A DNA stretch of 64,000 nt, from the NCBI RefSeq assembly GCF_037975245.1, contig NC_092562.1, forward strand, positions 17,373,521-17,437,520, in the 5' to 3' direction. Made by a program: the position numbers and the translations under genes. How positions within the stretch are numbered: position 1 is the stretch's first letter; every line of letters begins with the position of its first letter. This document shows, in pieces, positions 24,801-38,393 of the stretch. Below the pieces are notes generated by a model. That model did no database searches. It was given only the letters and a program-made list of their open reading frames with translations, and was not told the DNA's origin. This DNA is from Apostichopus japonicus (Eukaryota > Echinodermata > Holothuroidea > Aspidochirotida > Stichopodidae).

Positions 24801-27800
24801 CAAGCCATCGCGCCACTGTTTGGACTGAGATATTAGGTGGATTAACTAATACTTACAGCTCCCCGTGTAGGCACTTGCTGTAAAAGATCGGCAAAAGACG
24901 TCATCACCCGGGGTTCGAACCAGGGATGCAAAAGAGAGTCTCGATCATCAGCTCGTACAGTGCGCCAAGCCATCGCGCCACTGTTTGGACTGAGATATTA
25001 GGTGGATTAACTAATACTTACAGCTCCCCGTGTAGGCACTTGCTGTAAAAGATCGGCAAAAGACGTCATCACCCGGGGTTCGAACCAGGGATGCAAAAGA
25101 GAGTCTCGATCATCAGCTCGTACAGTGCGCCAAGCCATCGCGCCACTGTTTGGACTGAGATATTAGGTGGATTAACTAATACTTACAGCTCCCCGTGTAG
25201 GCACTTGCTGTAAAAGATCGGCAAAAGACGTCATCACCCGGGGTTCGAACCAGGGATGCAAAAGAGAGTCTCGATCATCAGCTCGTACAGTGCGCCAAGC
25301 CATCGCGCCACTGTTTGGACTGAGATATTAGGTGGATTAACTAATACTTACAGCTCCCCGTGTAGGCACTTGCTGTAAAAGATCGGCAAAAGACGTCATC
25401 ACCCGGGGTTCGAACCAGGGATGCAAAAGAGAGTCTCGATCATCAGCTCGTACAGTGCGCCAAGCCATCGCGCCACTGTTTGGACTGAGATATTAGGTGG
25501 ATTAACTAATACTTACAGCTCCCCGTGTAGGCACTTGCTGTAAAAGATCGGCAAAAGACGTCATCACCCGGGGTTCGAACCAGGGATGCAAAAGAGAGTC
25601 TCGATCATCAGCTCGTACAGTGCGCCAAGCCATCGCGCCACTGTTTGGACTGAGATATTAGGTGGATTAACTAATACTTACAGCTCCCCGTGTAGGCACT
25701 TGCTGTAAAAGATCGGCAAAAGACGTCATCACCCGGGGTTCGAACCAGGGATGCAAAAGAGAGTCTCGATCATCAGCTCGTACAGTGCGCCAAGCCATCG
25801 CGCCACTGTTTGGACTGAGATATTAGGTGGATTAACTAATACTTACAGCTCCCCGTGTAGGCACTTGCTGTAAAAGATCGGCAAAAGACGTCATCACCCG
25901 GGGTTCGAACCAGGGATGCAAAAGAGAGTCTCGATCATCAGCTCGTACAGTGCGCCAAGCCATCGCGCCACTGTTTGGACTGAGATATTAGGTGGATTAA
26001 CTAATACTTACAGCTCCCCGTGTAGGCACTTGCTGTAAAAGATCGGCAAAAGACGTCATCACCCGGGGTTCGAACCAGGGATGCAAAAGAGAGTCTCGAT
26101 CATCAGCTCGTACAGTGCGCCAAGCCATCGCGCCACTGTTTGGACTGAGATATTAGGTGGATTAACTAATACTTACAGCTCCCCGTGTAGGCACTTGCTG
26201 TAAAAGATCGGCAAAAGACGTCATCACCCGGGGTTCGAACCAGGGATGCAAAAGAGAGTCTCGATCATCAGCTCGTACAGTGCGCCAAGCCATCGCGCCA
26301 CTGTTTGGACTGAGATATTAGGTGGATTAACTAATACTTACAGCTCCCCGTGTAGGCACTTGCTGTAAAAGATCGGCAAAAGACGTCATCACCCGGGGTT
26401 CGAACCAGGGATGCAAAAGAGAGTCTCGATCATCAGCTCGTACAGTGCGCCAAGCCATCGCGCCACTGTTTGGACTGAGATATTAGGTGGATTAACTAAT
26501 ACTTACAGCTCCCCGTGTAGGCACTTGCTGTAAAAGATCGGCAAAAGACGTCATCACCCGGGGTTCGAACCAGGGATGCAAAAGAGAGTCTCGATCATCA
26601 GCTCGTACAGTGCGCCAAGCCATCGCGCCACTGTTTGGACTGAGATATTAGGTGGATTAACTAATACTTACAGCTCCCCGTGTAGGCACTTGCTGTAAAA
26701 GATCGGCAAAAGACGTCATCACCCGGGGTTCGAACCAGGGATGCAAAAGAGAGTCTCGATCATCAGCTCGTACAGTGCGCCAAGCCATCGCGCCACTGTT
26801 TGGACTGAGATATTAGGTGGATTAACTAATACTTACAGCTCCCCGTGTAGGCACTTGCTGTAAAAGATCGGCAAAAGACGTCATCACCCGGGGTTCGAAC
26901 CAGGGATGCAAAAGAGAGTCTCGATCATCAGCTCGTACAGTGCGCCAAGCCATCGCGCCACTGTTTGGACTGAGATATTAGGTGGATTAACTAATACTTA
27001 CAGCTCCCCGTGTAGGCACTTGCTGTAAAAGATCGGCAAAAGACGTCATCACCCGGGGTTCGAACCAGGGATGCAAAAGAGAGTCTCGATCATCAGCTCG
27101 TACAGTGCGCCAAGCCATCGCGCCACTGTTTGGACTGAGATATTAGGTGGATTAACTAATACTTACAGCTCCCCGTGTAGGCACTTGCTGTAAAAGATCG
27201 GCAAAAGACGTCATCACCCGGGGTTCGAACCAGGGATGCAAAAGAGAGTCTCGATCATCAGCTCGTACAGTGCGCCAAGCCATCGCGCCACTGTTTGGAC
27301 TGAGATATTAGGTGGATTAACTAATACTTACAGCTCCCCGTGTAGGCACTTGCTGTAAAAGATCGGCAAAAGACGTCATCACCCGGGGTTCGAACCAGGG
27401 ATGCAAAAGAGAGTCTCGATCATCAGCTCGTACAGTGCGCCAAGCCATCGCGCCACTGTTTGGACTGAGATATTAGGTGGATTAACTAATACTTACAGCT
27501 CCCCGTGTAGGCACTTGCTGTAAAAGATCGGCAAAAGACGTCATCACCCGGGGTTCGAACCAGGGATGCAAAAGAGAGTCTCGATCATCAGCTCGTACAG
27601 TGCGCCAAGCCATCGCGCCACTGTTTGGACTGAGATATTAGGTGGATTAACTAATACTTACAGCTCCCCGTGTAGGCACTTGCTGTAAAAGATCGGCAAA
27701 AGACGTCATCACCCGGGGTTCGAACCAGGGATGCAAAAGAGAGTCTCGATCATCAGCTCGTACAGTGCGCCAAGCCATCGCGCCACTGTTTGGACTGAGA

Positions 27801-30800
27801 TATTAGGTGGATTAACTAATACTTACAGCTCCCCGTGTAGGCACTTGCTGTAAAAGATCGGCAAAAGACGTCATCACCCGGGGTTCGAACCAGGGATGCA
27901 AAAGAGAGTCTCGATCATCAGCTCGTACAGTGCGCCAAGCCATCGCGCCACTGTTTGGACTGAGATATTAGGTGGATTAACTAATACTTACAGCTCCCCG
28001 TGTAGGCACTTGCTGTAAAAGATCGGCAAAAGACGTCATCACCCGGGGTTCGAACCAGGGATGCAAAAGAGAGTCTCGATCATCAGCTCGTACAGTGCGC
28101 CAAGCCATCGCGCCACTGTTTGGACTGAGATATTAGGTGGATTAACTAATACTTACAGCTCCCCGTGTAGGCACTTGCTGTAAAAGATCGGCAAAAGACG
28201 TCATCACCCGGGGTTCGAACCAGGGATGCAAAAGAGAGTCTCGATCATCAGCTCGTACAGTGCGCCAAGCCATCGCGCCACTGTTTGGACTGAGATATTA
28301 GGTGGATTAACTAATACTTACAGCTCCCCGTGTAGGCACTTGCTGTAAAAGATCGGCAAAAGACGTCATCACCCGGGGTTCGAACCAGGGATGCAAAAGA
28401 GAGTCTCGATCATCAGCTCGTACAGTGCGCCAAGCCATCGCGCCACTGTTTGGACTGAGATATTAGGTGGATTAACTAATACTTACAGCTCCCCGTGTAG
28501 GCACTTGCTGTAAAAGATCGGCAAAAGACGTCATCACCCGGGGTTCGAACCAGGGATGCAAAAGAGAGTCTCGATCATCAGCTCGTACAGTGCGCCAAGC
28601 CATCGCGCCACTGTTTGGACTGAGATATTAGGTGGATTAACTAATACTTACAGCTCCCCGTGTAGGCACTTGCTGTAAAAGATCGGCAAAAGACGTCATC
28701 ACCCGGGGTTCGAACCAGGGATGCAAAAGAGAGTCTCGATCATCAGCTCGTACAGTGCGCCAAGCCATCGCGCCACTGTTTGGACTGAGATATTAGGTGG
28801 ATTAACTAATACTTACAGCTCCCCGTGTAGGCACTTGCTGTAAAAGATCGGCAAAAGACGTCATCACCCGGGGTTCGAACCAGGGATGCAAAAGAGAGTC
28901 TCGATCATCAGCTCGTACAGTGCGCCAAGCCATCGCGCCACTGTTTGGACTGAGATATTAGGTGGATTAACTAATACTTACAGCTCCCCGTGTAGGCACT
29001 TGCTGTAAAAGATCGGCAAAAGACGTCATCACCCGGGGTTCGAACCAGGGATGCAAAAGAGAGTCTCGATCATCAGCTCGTACAGTGCGCCAAGCCATCG
29101 CGCCACTGTTTGGACTGAGATATTAGGTGGATTAACTAATACTTACAGCTCCCCGTGTAGGCACTTGCTGTAAAAGATCGGCAAAAGACGTCATCACCCG
29201 GGGTTCGAACCAGGGATGCAAAAGAGAGTCTCGATCATCAGCTCGTACAGTGCGCCAAGCCATCGCGCCACTGTTTGGACTGAGATATTAGGTGGATTAA
29301 CTAATACTTACAGCTCCCCGTGTAGGCACTTGCTGTAAAAGATCGGCAAAAGACGTCATCACCCGGGGTTCGAACCAGGGATGCAAAAGAGAGTCTCGAT
29401 CATCAGCTCGTACAGTGCGCCAAGCCATCGCGCCACTGTTTGGACTGAGATATTAGGTGGATTAACTAATACTTACAGCTCCCCGTGTAGGCACTTGCTG
29501 TAAAAGATCGGCAAAAGACGTCATCACCCGGGGTTCGAACCAGGGATGCAAAAGAGAGTCTCGATCATCAGCTCGTACAGTGCGCCAAGCCATCGCGCCA
29601 CTGTTTGGACTGAGATATTAGGTGGATTAACTAATACTTACAGCTCCCCGTGTAGGCACTTGCTGTAAAAGATCGGCAAAAGACGTCATCACCCGGGGTT
29701 CGAACCAGGGATGCAAAAGAGAGTCTCGATCATCAGCTCGTACAGTGCGCCAAGCCATCGCGCCACTGTTTGGACTGAGATATTAGGTGGATTAACTAAT
29801 ACTTACAGCTCCCCGTGTAGGCACTTGCTGTAAAAGATCGGCAAAAGACGTCATCACCCGGGGTTCGAACCAGGGATGCAAAAGAGAGTCTCGATCATCA
29901 GCTCGTACAGTGCGCCAAGCCATCGCGCCACTGTTTGGACTGAGATATTAGGTGGATTAACTAATACTTACAGCTCCCCGTGTAGGCACTTGCTGTAAAA
30001 GATCGGCAAAAGACGTCATCACCCGGGGTTCGAACCAGGGATGCAAAAGAGAGTCTCGATCATCAGCTCGTACAGTGCGCCAAGCCATCGCGCCACTGTT
30101 TGGACTGAGATATTAGGTGGATTAACTAATACTTACAGCTCCCCGTGTAGGCACTTGCTGTAAAAGATCGGCAAAAGACGTCATCACCCGGGGTTCGAAC
30201 CAGGGATGCAAAAGAGAGTCTCGATCATCAGCTCGTACAGTGCGCCAAGCCATCGCGCCACTGTTTGGACTGAGATATTAGGTGGATTAACTAATACTTA
30301 CAGCTCCCCGTGTAGGCACTTGCTGTAAAAGATCGGCAAAAGACGTCATCACCCGGGGTTCGAACCAGGGATGCAAAAGAGAGTCTCGATCATCAGCTCG
30401 TACAGTGCGCCAAGCCATCGCGCCACTGTTTGGACTGAGATATTAGGTGGATTAACTAATACTTACAGCTCCCCGTGTAGGCACTTGCTGTAAAAGATCG
30501 GCAAAAGACGTCATCACCCGGGGTTCGAACCAGGGATGCAAAAGAGAGTCTCGATCATCAGCTCGTACAGTGCGCCAAGCCATCGCGCCACTGTTTGGAC
30601 TGAGATATTAGGTGGATTAACTAATACTTACAGCTCCCCGTGTAGGCACTTGCTGTAAAAGATCGGCAAAAGACGTCATCACCCGGGGTTCGAACCAGGG
30701 ATGCAAAAGAGAGTCTCGATCATCAGCTCGTACAGTGCGCCAAGCCATCGCGCCACTGTTTGGACTGAGATATTAGGTGGATTAACTAATACTTACAGCT

Positions 30801-33800
30801 CCCCGTGTAGGCACTTGCTGTAAAAGATCGGCAAAAGACGTCATCACCCGGGGTTCGAACCAGGGATGCAAAAGAGAGTCTCGATCATCAGCTCGTACAG
30901 TGCGCCAAGCCATCGCGCCACTGTTTGGACTGAGATATTAGGTGGATTAACTAATACTTACAGCTCCCCGTGTAGGCACTTGCTGTAAAAGATCGGCAAA
31001 AGACGTCATCACCCGGGGTTCGAACCAGGGATGCAAAAGAGAGTCTCGATCATCAGCTCGTACAGTGCGCCAAGCCATCGCGCCACTGTTTGGACTGAGA
31101 TATTAGGTGGATTAACTAATACTTACAGCTCCCCGTGTAGGCACTTGCTGTAAAAGATCGGCAAAAGACGTCATCACCCGGGGTTCGAACCAGGGATGCA
31201 AAAGAGAGTCTCGATCATCAGCTCGTACAGTGCGCCAAGCCATCGCGCCACTGTTTGGACTGAGATATTAGGTGGATTAACTAATACTTACAGCTCCCCG
31301 TGTAGGCACTTGCTGTAAAAGATCGGCAAAAGACGTCATCACCCGGGGTTCGAACCAGGGATGCAAAAGAGAGTCTCGATCATCAGCTCGTACAGTGCGC
31401 CAAGCCATCGCGCCACTGTTTGGACTGAGATATTAGGTGGATTAACTAATACTTACAGCTCCCCGTGTAGGCACTTGCTGTAAAAGATCGGCAAAAGACG
31501 TCATCACCCGGGGTTCGAACCAGGGATGCAAAAGAGAGTCTCGATCATCAGCTCGTACAGTGCGCCAAGCCATCGCGCCACTGTTTGGACTGAGATATTA
31601 GGTGGATTAACTAATACTTACAGCTCCCCGTGTAGGCACTTGCTGTAAAAGATCGGCAAAAGACGTCATCACCCGGGGTTCGAACCAGGGATGCAAAAGA
31701 GAGTCTCGATCATCAGCTCGTACAGTGCGCCAAGCCATCGCGCCACTGTTTGGACTGAGATATTAGGTGGATTAACTAATACTTACAGCTCCCCGTGTAG
31801 GCACTTGCTGTAAAAGATCGGCAAAAGACGTCATCACCCGGGGTTCGAACCAGGGATGCAAAAGAGAGTCTCGATCATCAGCTCGTACAGTGCGCCAAGC
31901 CATCGCGCCACTGTTTGGACTGAGATATTAGGTGGATTAACTAATACTTACAGCTCCCCGTGTAGGCACTTGCTGTAAAAGATCGGCAAAAGACGTCATC
32001 ACCCGGGGTTCGAACCAGGGATGCAAAAGAGAGTCTCGATCATCAGCTCGTACAGTGCGCCAAGCCATCGCGCCACTGTTTGGACTGAGATATTAGGTGG
32101 ATTAACTAATACTTACAGCTCCCCGTGTAGGCACTTGCTGTAAAAGATCGGCAAAAGACGTCATCACCCGGGGTTCGAACCAGGGATGCAAAAGAGAGTC
32201 TCGATCATCAGCTCGTACAGTGCGCCAAGCCATCGCGCCACTGTTTGGACTGAGATATTAGGTGGATTAACTAATACTTACAGCTCCCCGTGTAGGCACT
32301 TGCTGTAAAAGATCGGCAAAAGACGTCATCACCCGGGGTTCGAACCAGGGATGCAAAAGAGAGTCTCGATCATCAGCTCGTACAGTGCGCCAAGCCATCG
32401 CGCCACTGTTTGGACTGAGATATTAGGTGGATTAACTAATACTTACAGCTCCCCGTGTAGGCACTTGCTGTAAAAGATCGGCAAAAGACGTCATCACCCG
32501 GGGTTCGAACCAGGGATGCAAAAGAGAGTCTCGATCATCAGCTCGTACAGTGCGCCAAGCCATCGCGCCACTGTTTGGACTGAGATATTAGGTGGATTAA
32601 CTAATACTTACAGCTCCCCGTGTAGGCACTTGCTGTAAAAGATCGGCAAAAGACGTCATCACCCGGGGTTCGAACCAGGGATGCAAAAGAGAGTCTCGAT
32701 CATCAGCTCGTACAGTGCGCCAAGCCATCGCGCCACTGTTTGGACTGAGATATTAGGTGGATTAACTAATACTTACAGCTCCCCGTGTAGGCACTTGCTG
32801 TAAAAGATCGGCAAAAGACGTCATCACCCGGGGTTCGAACCAGGGATGCAAAAGAGAGTCTCGATCATCAGCTCGTACAGTGCGCCAAGCCATCGCGCCA
32901 CTGTTTGGACTGAGATATTAGGTGGATTAACTAATACTTACAGCTCCCCGTGTAGGCACTTGCTGTAAAAGATCGGCAAAAGACGTCATCACCCGGGGTT
33001 CGAACCAGGGATGCAAAAGAGAGTCTCGATCATCAGCTCGTACAGTGCGCCAAGCCATCGCGCCACTGTTTGGACTGAGATATTAGGTGGATTAACTAAT
33101 ACTTACAGCTCCCCGTGTAGGCACTTGCTGTAAAAGATCGGCAAAAGACGTCATCACCCGGGGTTCGAACCAGGGATGCAAAAGAGAGTCTCGATCATCA
33201 GCTCGTACAGTGCGCCAAGCCATCGCGCCACTGTTTGGACTGAGATATTAGGTGGATTAACTAATACTTACAGCTCCCCGTGTAGGCACTTGCTGTAAAA
33301 GATCGGCAAAAGACGTCATCACCCGGGGTTCGAACCAGGGATGCAAAAGAGAGTCTCGATCATCAGCTCGTACAGTGCGCCAAGCCATCGCGCCACTGTT
33401 TGGACTGAGATATTAGGTGGATTAACTAATACTTACAGCTCCCCGTGTAGGCACTTGCTGTAAAAGATCGGCAAAAGACGTCATCACCCGGGGTTCGAAC
33501 CAGGGATGCAAAAGAGAGTCTCGATCATCAGCTCGTACAGTGCGCCAAGCCATCGCGCCACTGTTTGGACTGAGATATTAGGTGGATTAACTAATACTTA
33601 CAGCTCCCCGTGTAGGCACTTGCTGTAAAAGATCGGCAAAAGACGTCATCACCCGGGGTTCGAACCAGGGATGCAAAAGAGAGTCTCGATCATCAGCTCG
33701 TACAGTGCGCCAAGCCATCGCGCCACTGTTTGGACTGAGATATTAGGTGGATTAACTAATACTTACAGCTCCCCGTGTAGGCACTTGCTGTAAAAGATCG

Positions 33801-36800
33801 GCAAAAGACGTCATCACCCGGGGTTCGAACCAGGGATGCAAAAGAGAGTCTCGATCATCAGCTCGTACAGTGCGCCAAGCCATCGCGCCACTGTTTGGAC
33901 TGAGATATTAGGTGGATTAACTAATACTTACAGCTCCCCGTGTAGGCACTTGCTGTAAAAGATCGGCAAAAGACGTCATCACCCGGGGTTCGAACCAGGG
34001 ATGCAAAAGAGAGTCTCGATCATCAGCTCGTACAGTGCGCCAAGCCATCGCGCCACTGTTTGGACTGAGATATTAGGTGGATTAACTAATACTTACAGCT
34101 CCCCGTGTAGGCACTTGCTGTAAAAGATCGGCAAAAGACGTCATCACCCGGGGTTCGAACCAGGGATGCAAAAGAGAGTCTCGATCATCAGCTCGTACAG
34201 TGCGCCAAGCCATCGCGCCACTGTTTGGACTGAGATATTAGGTGGATTAACTAATACTTACAGCTCCCCGTGTAGGCACTTGCTGTAAAAGATCGGCAAA
34301 AGACGTCATCACCCGGGGTTCGAACCAGGGATGCAAAAGAGAGTCTCGATCATCAGCTCGTACAGTGCGCCAAGCCATCGCGCCACTGTTTGGACTGAGA
34401 TATTAGGTGGATTAACTAATACTTACAGCTCCCCGTGTAGGCACTTGCTGTAAAAGATCGGCAAAAGACGTCATCACCCGGGGTTCGAACCAGGGATGCA
34501 AAAGAGAGTCTCGATCATCAGCTCGTACAGTGCGCCAAGCCATCGCGCCACTGTTTGGACTGAGATATTAGGTGGATTAACTAATACTTACAGCTCCCCG
34601 TGTAGGCACTTGCTGTAAAAGATCGGCAAAAGACGTCATCACCCGGGGTTCGAACCAGGGATGCAAAAGAGAGTCTCGATCATCAGCTCGTACAGTGCGC
34701 CAAGCCATCGCGCCACTGTTTGGACTGAGATATTAGGTGGATTAACTAATACTTACAGCTCCCCGTGTAGGCACTTGCTGTAAAAGATCGGCAAAAGACG
34801 TCATCACCCGGGGTTCGAACCAGGGATGCAAAAGAGAGTCTCGATCATCAGCTCGTACAGTGCGCCAAGCCATCGCGCCACTGTTTGGACTGAGATATTA
34901 GGTGGATTAACTAATACTTACAGCTCCCCGTGTAGGCACTTGCTGTAAAAGATCGGCAAAAGACGTCATCACCCGGGGTTCGAACCAGGGATGCAAAAGA
35001 GAGTCTCGATCATCAGCTCGTACAGTGCGCCAAGCCATCGCGCCACTGTTTGGACTGAGATATTAGGTGGATTAACTAATACTTACAGCTCCCCGTGTAG
35101 GCACTTGCTGTAAAAGATCGGCAAAAGACGTCATCACCCGGGGTTCGAACCAGGGATGCAAAAGAGAGTCTCGATCATCAGCTCGTACAGTGCGCCAAGC
35201 CATCGCGCCACTGTTTGGACTGAGATATTAGGTGGATTAACTAATACTTACAGCTCCCCGTGTAGGCACTTGCTGTAAAAGATCGGCAAAAGACGTCATC
35301 ACCCGGGGTTCGAACCAGGGATGCAAAAGAGAGTCTCGATCATCAGCTCGTACAGTGCGCCAAGCCATCGCGCCACTGTTTGGACTGAGATATTAGGTGG
35401 ATTAACTAATACTTACAGCTCCCCGTGTAGGCACTTGCTGTAAAAGATCGGCAAAAGACGTCATCACCCGGGGTTCGAACCAGGGATGCAAAAGAGAGTC
35501 TCGATCATCAGCTCGTACAGTGCGCCAAGCCATCGCGCCACTGTTTGGACTGAGATATTAGGTGGATTAACTAATACTTACAGCTCCCCGTGTAGGCACT
35601 TGCTGTAAAAGATCGGCAAAAGACGTCATCACCCGGGGTTCGAACCAGGGATGCAAAAGAGAGTCTCGATCATCAGCTCGTACAGTGCGCCAAGCCATCG
35701 CGCCACTGTTTGGACTGAGATATTAGGTGGATTAACTAATACTTACAGCTCCCCGTGTAGGCACTTGCTGTAAAAGATCGGCAAAAGACGTCATCACCCG
35801 GGGTTCGAACCAGGGATGCAAAAGAGAGTCTCGATCATCAGCTCGTACAGTGCGCCAAGCCATCGCGCCACTGTTTGGACTGAGATATTAGGTGGATTAA
35901 CTAATACTTACAGCTCCCCGTGTAGGCACTTGCTGTAAAAGATCGGCAAAAGACGTCATCACCCGGGGTTCGAACCAGGGATGCAAAAGAGAGTCTCGAT
36001 CATCAGCTCGTACAGTGCGCCAAGCCATCGCGCCACTGTTTGGACTGAGATATTAGGTGGATTAACTAATACTTACAGCTCCCCGTGTAGGCACTTGCTG
36101 TAAAAGATCGGCAAAAGACGTCATCACCCGGGGTTCGAACCAGGGATGCAAAAGAGAGTCTCGATCATCAGCTCGTACAGTGCGCCAAGCCATCGCGCCA
36201 CTGTTTGGACTGAGATATTAGGTGGATTAACTAATACTTACAGCTCCCCGTGTAGGCACTTGCTGTAAAAGATCGGCAAAAGACGTCATCACCCGGGGTT
36301 CGAACCAGGGATGCAAAAGAGAGTCTCGATCATCAGCTCGTACAGTGCGCCAAGCCATCGCGCCACTGTTTGGACTGAGATATTAGGTGGATTAACTAAT
36401 ACTTACAGCTCCCCGTGTAGGCACTTGCTGTAAAAGATCGGCAAAAGACGTCATCACCCGGGGTTCGAACCAGGGATGCAAAAGAGAGTCTCGATCATCA
36501 GCTCGTACAGTGCGCCAAGCCATCGCGCCACTGTTTGGACTGAGATATTAGGTGGATTAACTAATACTTACAGCTCCCCGTGTAGGCACTTGCTGTAAAA
36601 GATCGGCAAAAGACGTCATCACCCGGGGTTCGAACCAGGGATGCAAAAGAGAGTCTCGATCATCAGCTCGTACAGTGCGCCAAGCCATCGCGCCACTGTT
36701 TGGACTGAGATATTAGGTGGATTAACTAATACTTACAGCTCCCCGTGTAGGCACTTGCTGTAAAAGATCGGCAAAAGACGTCATCACCCGGGGTTCGAAC

Positions 36801-37752
36801 CAGGGATGCAAAAGAGAGTCTCGATCATCAGCTCGTACAGTGCGCCAAGCCATCGCGCCACTGTTTGGACTGAGATATTAGGTGGATTAACTAATACTTA
36901 CAGCTCCCCGTGTAGGCACTTGCTGTAAAAGATCGGCAAAAGACGTCATCACCCGGGGTTCGAACCAGGGATGCAAAAGAGAGTCTCGATCATCAGCTCG
37001 TACAGTGCGCCAAGCCATCGCGCCACTGTTTGGACTGAGATATTAGGTGGATTAACTAATACTTACAGCTCCCCGTGTAGGCACTTGCTGTAAAAGATCG
37101 GCAAAAGACGTCATCACCCGGGGTTCGAACCAGGGATGCAAAAGAGAGTCTCGATCATCAGCTCGTACAGTGCGCCAAGCCATCGCGCCACTGTTTGGAC
37201 TGAGATATTAGGTGGATTAACTAATACTTACAGCTCCCCGTGTAGGCACTTGCTGTAAAAGATCGGCAAAAGACGTCATCACCCGGGGTTCGAACCAGGG
37301 ATGCAAAAGAGAGTCTCGATCATCAGCTCGTACAGTGCGCCAAGCCATCGCGCCACTGTTTGGACTGAGATATTAGGTGGATTAACTAATACTTACAGCT
37401 CCCCGTGTAGGCACTTGCTGTAAAAGATCGGCAAAAGACGTCATCACCCGGGGTTCGAACCAGGGATGCAAAAGAGAGTCTCGATCATCAGCTCGTACAG
37501 TGCGCCAAGCCATCGCGCCACTGTTTGGACTGAGATATTAGGTGGATTAACTAATACTTACAGCTCCCCGTGTAGGCACTTGCTGTAAAAGATCGGCAAA
37601 AGACGTCATCACCCGGGGTTCGAACCAGGGATGCAAAAGAGAGTCTCGATCATCAGCTCGTACAGTGCGCCAAGCCATCGCGCCACTGTTTGGACTGAGA
37701 TATTAGGTGGATTAACTAATACTTACAGCTCCCCGTGTAGGCACTTGCTGTA

Positions 37753-37753
37753 T
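37753..37753. other. One-base insertion (T) between monomer positions 1 and 2
   Basis: CTGTAAAAG reads CTGTATAAAG. This removes the TAA that ends the single-stop plus frame at the monomer junction and joins two frames, so an artificial 77-codon open frame appears at 37631-37864. No coding signal supports that frame. The insertion lies 541 bases before the second N run, where base quality may be lower. Confidence 0.9.
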
Positions 37754-38293
37754 AAAGATCGGCAAAAGACGTCATCACCCGGGGTTCGAACCAGGGATGC
37801 AAAAGAGAGTCTCGATCATCAGCTCGTACAGTGCGCCAAGCCATCGCGCCACTGTTTGGACTGAGATATTAGGTGGATTAACTAATACTTACAGCTCCCC
37901 GTGTAGGCACTTGCTGTAAAAGATCGGCAAAAGACGTCATCACCCGGGGTTCGAACCAGGGATGCAAAAGAGAGTCTCGATCATCAGCTCGTACAGTGCG
38001 CCAAGCCATCGCGCCACTGTTTGGACTGAGATATTAGGTGGATTAACTAATACTTACAGCTCCCCGTGTAGGCACTTGCTGTAAAAGATCGGCAAAAGAC
38101 GTCATCACCCGGGGTTCGAACCAGGGATGCAAAAGAGAGTCTCGATCATCAGCTCGTACAGTGCGCCAAGCCATCGCGCCACTGTTTGGACTGAGATATT
38201 AGGTGGATTAACTAATACTTACAGCTCCCCGTGTAGGCACTTGCTGTAAAAGATCGGCAAAAGACGTCATCACCCGGGGTTCGAACCAGGGAT

Positions 38294-38393
38294 NNNNNNN
38301 NNNNNNNNNNNNNNNNNNNNNNNNNNNNNNNNNNNNNNNNNNNNNNNNNNNNNNNNNNNNNNNNNNNNNNNNNNNNNNNNNNNNNNNNNNNNN
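38294..38393. other. Assembly gap, 100 N
   Basis: The run is exactly 100 N. The left flank ends at monomer position 46 and the right flank starts at 145, so 98 bases plus any multiple of 165 are missing. The closeness of 98 to 100 is probably chance, since 100 N is a standard filler. Confidence 0.98.

Larger units (their letters stand above)
15671..38293. repeat. 165-bp satellite array, segment 2 (about 137 copies)
   Basis: This is the same monomer in the same orientation as segment 1. It starts at monomer position 31 after the first gap and ends at position 46 before the second gap. Two one-base insertions shift the phase: C at 21879 and T at 37753. Between them, about 15.9 kb (roughly 96 copies) shows no change of phase and no substitution that I noticed. 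There is no gene and no unique sequence. With segments 1 and 3 it forms one array interrupted only by assembly gaps. Confidence 0.98.

Noticed and set aside
37631-37864. 77-codon plus-strand open frame
   Set aside because: It is created by the one-base T insertion at 37753, which removes the junction TAA and switches frame. There is no family resemblance, and it occurs once among about 387 copies.
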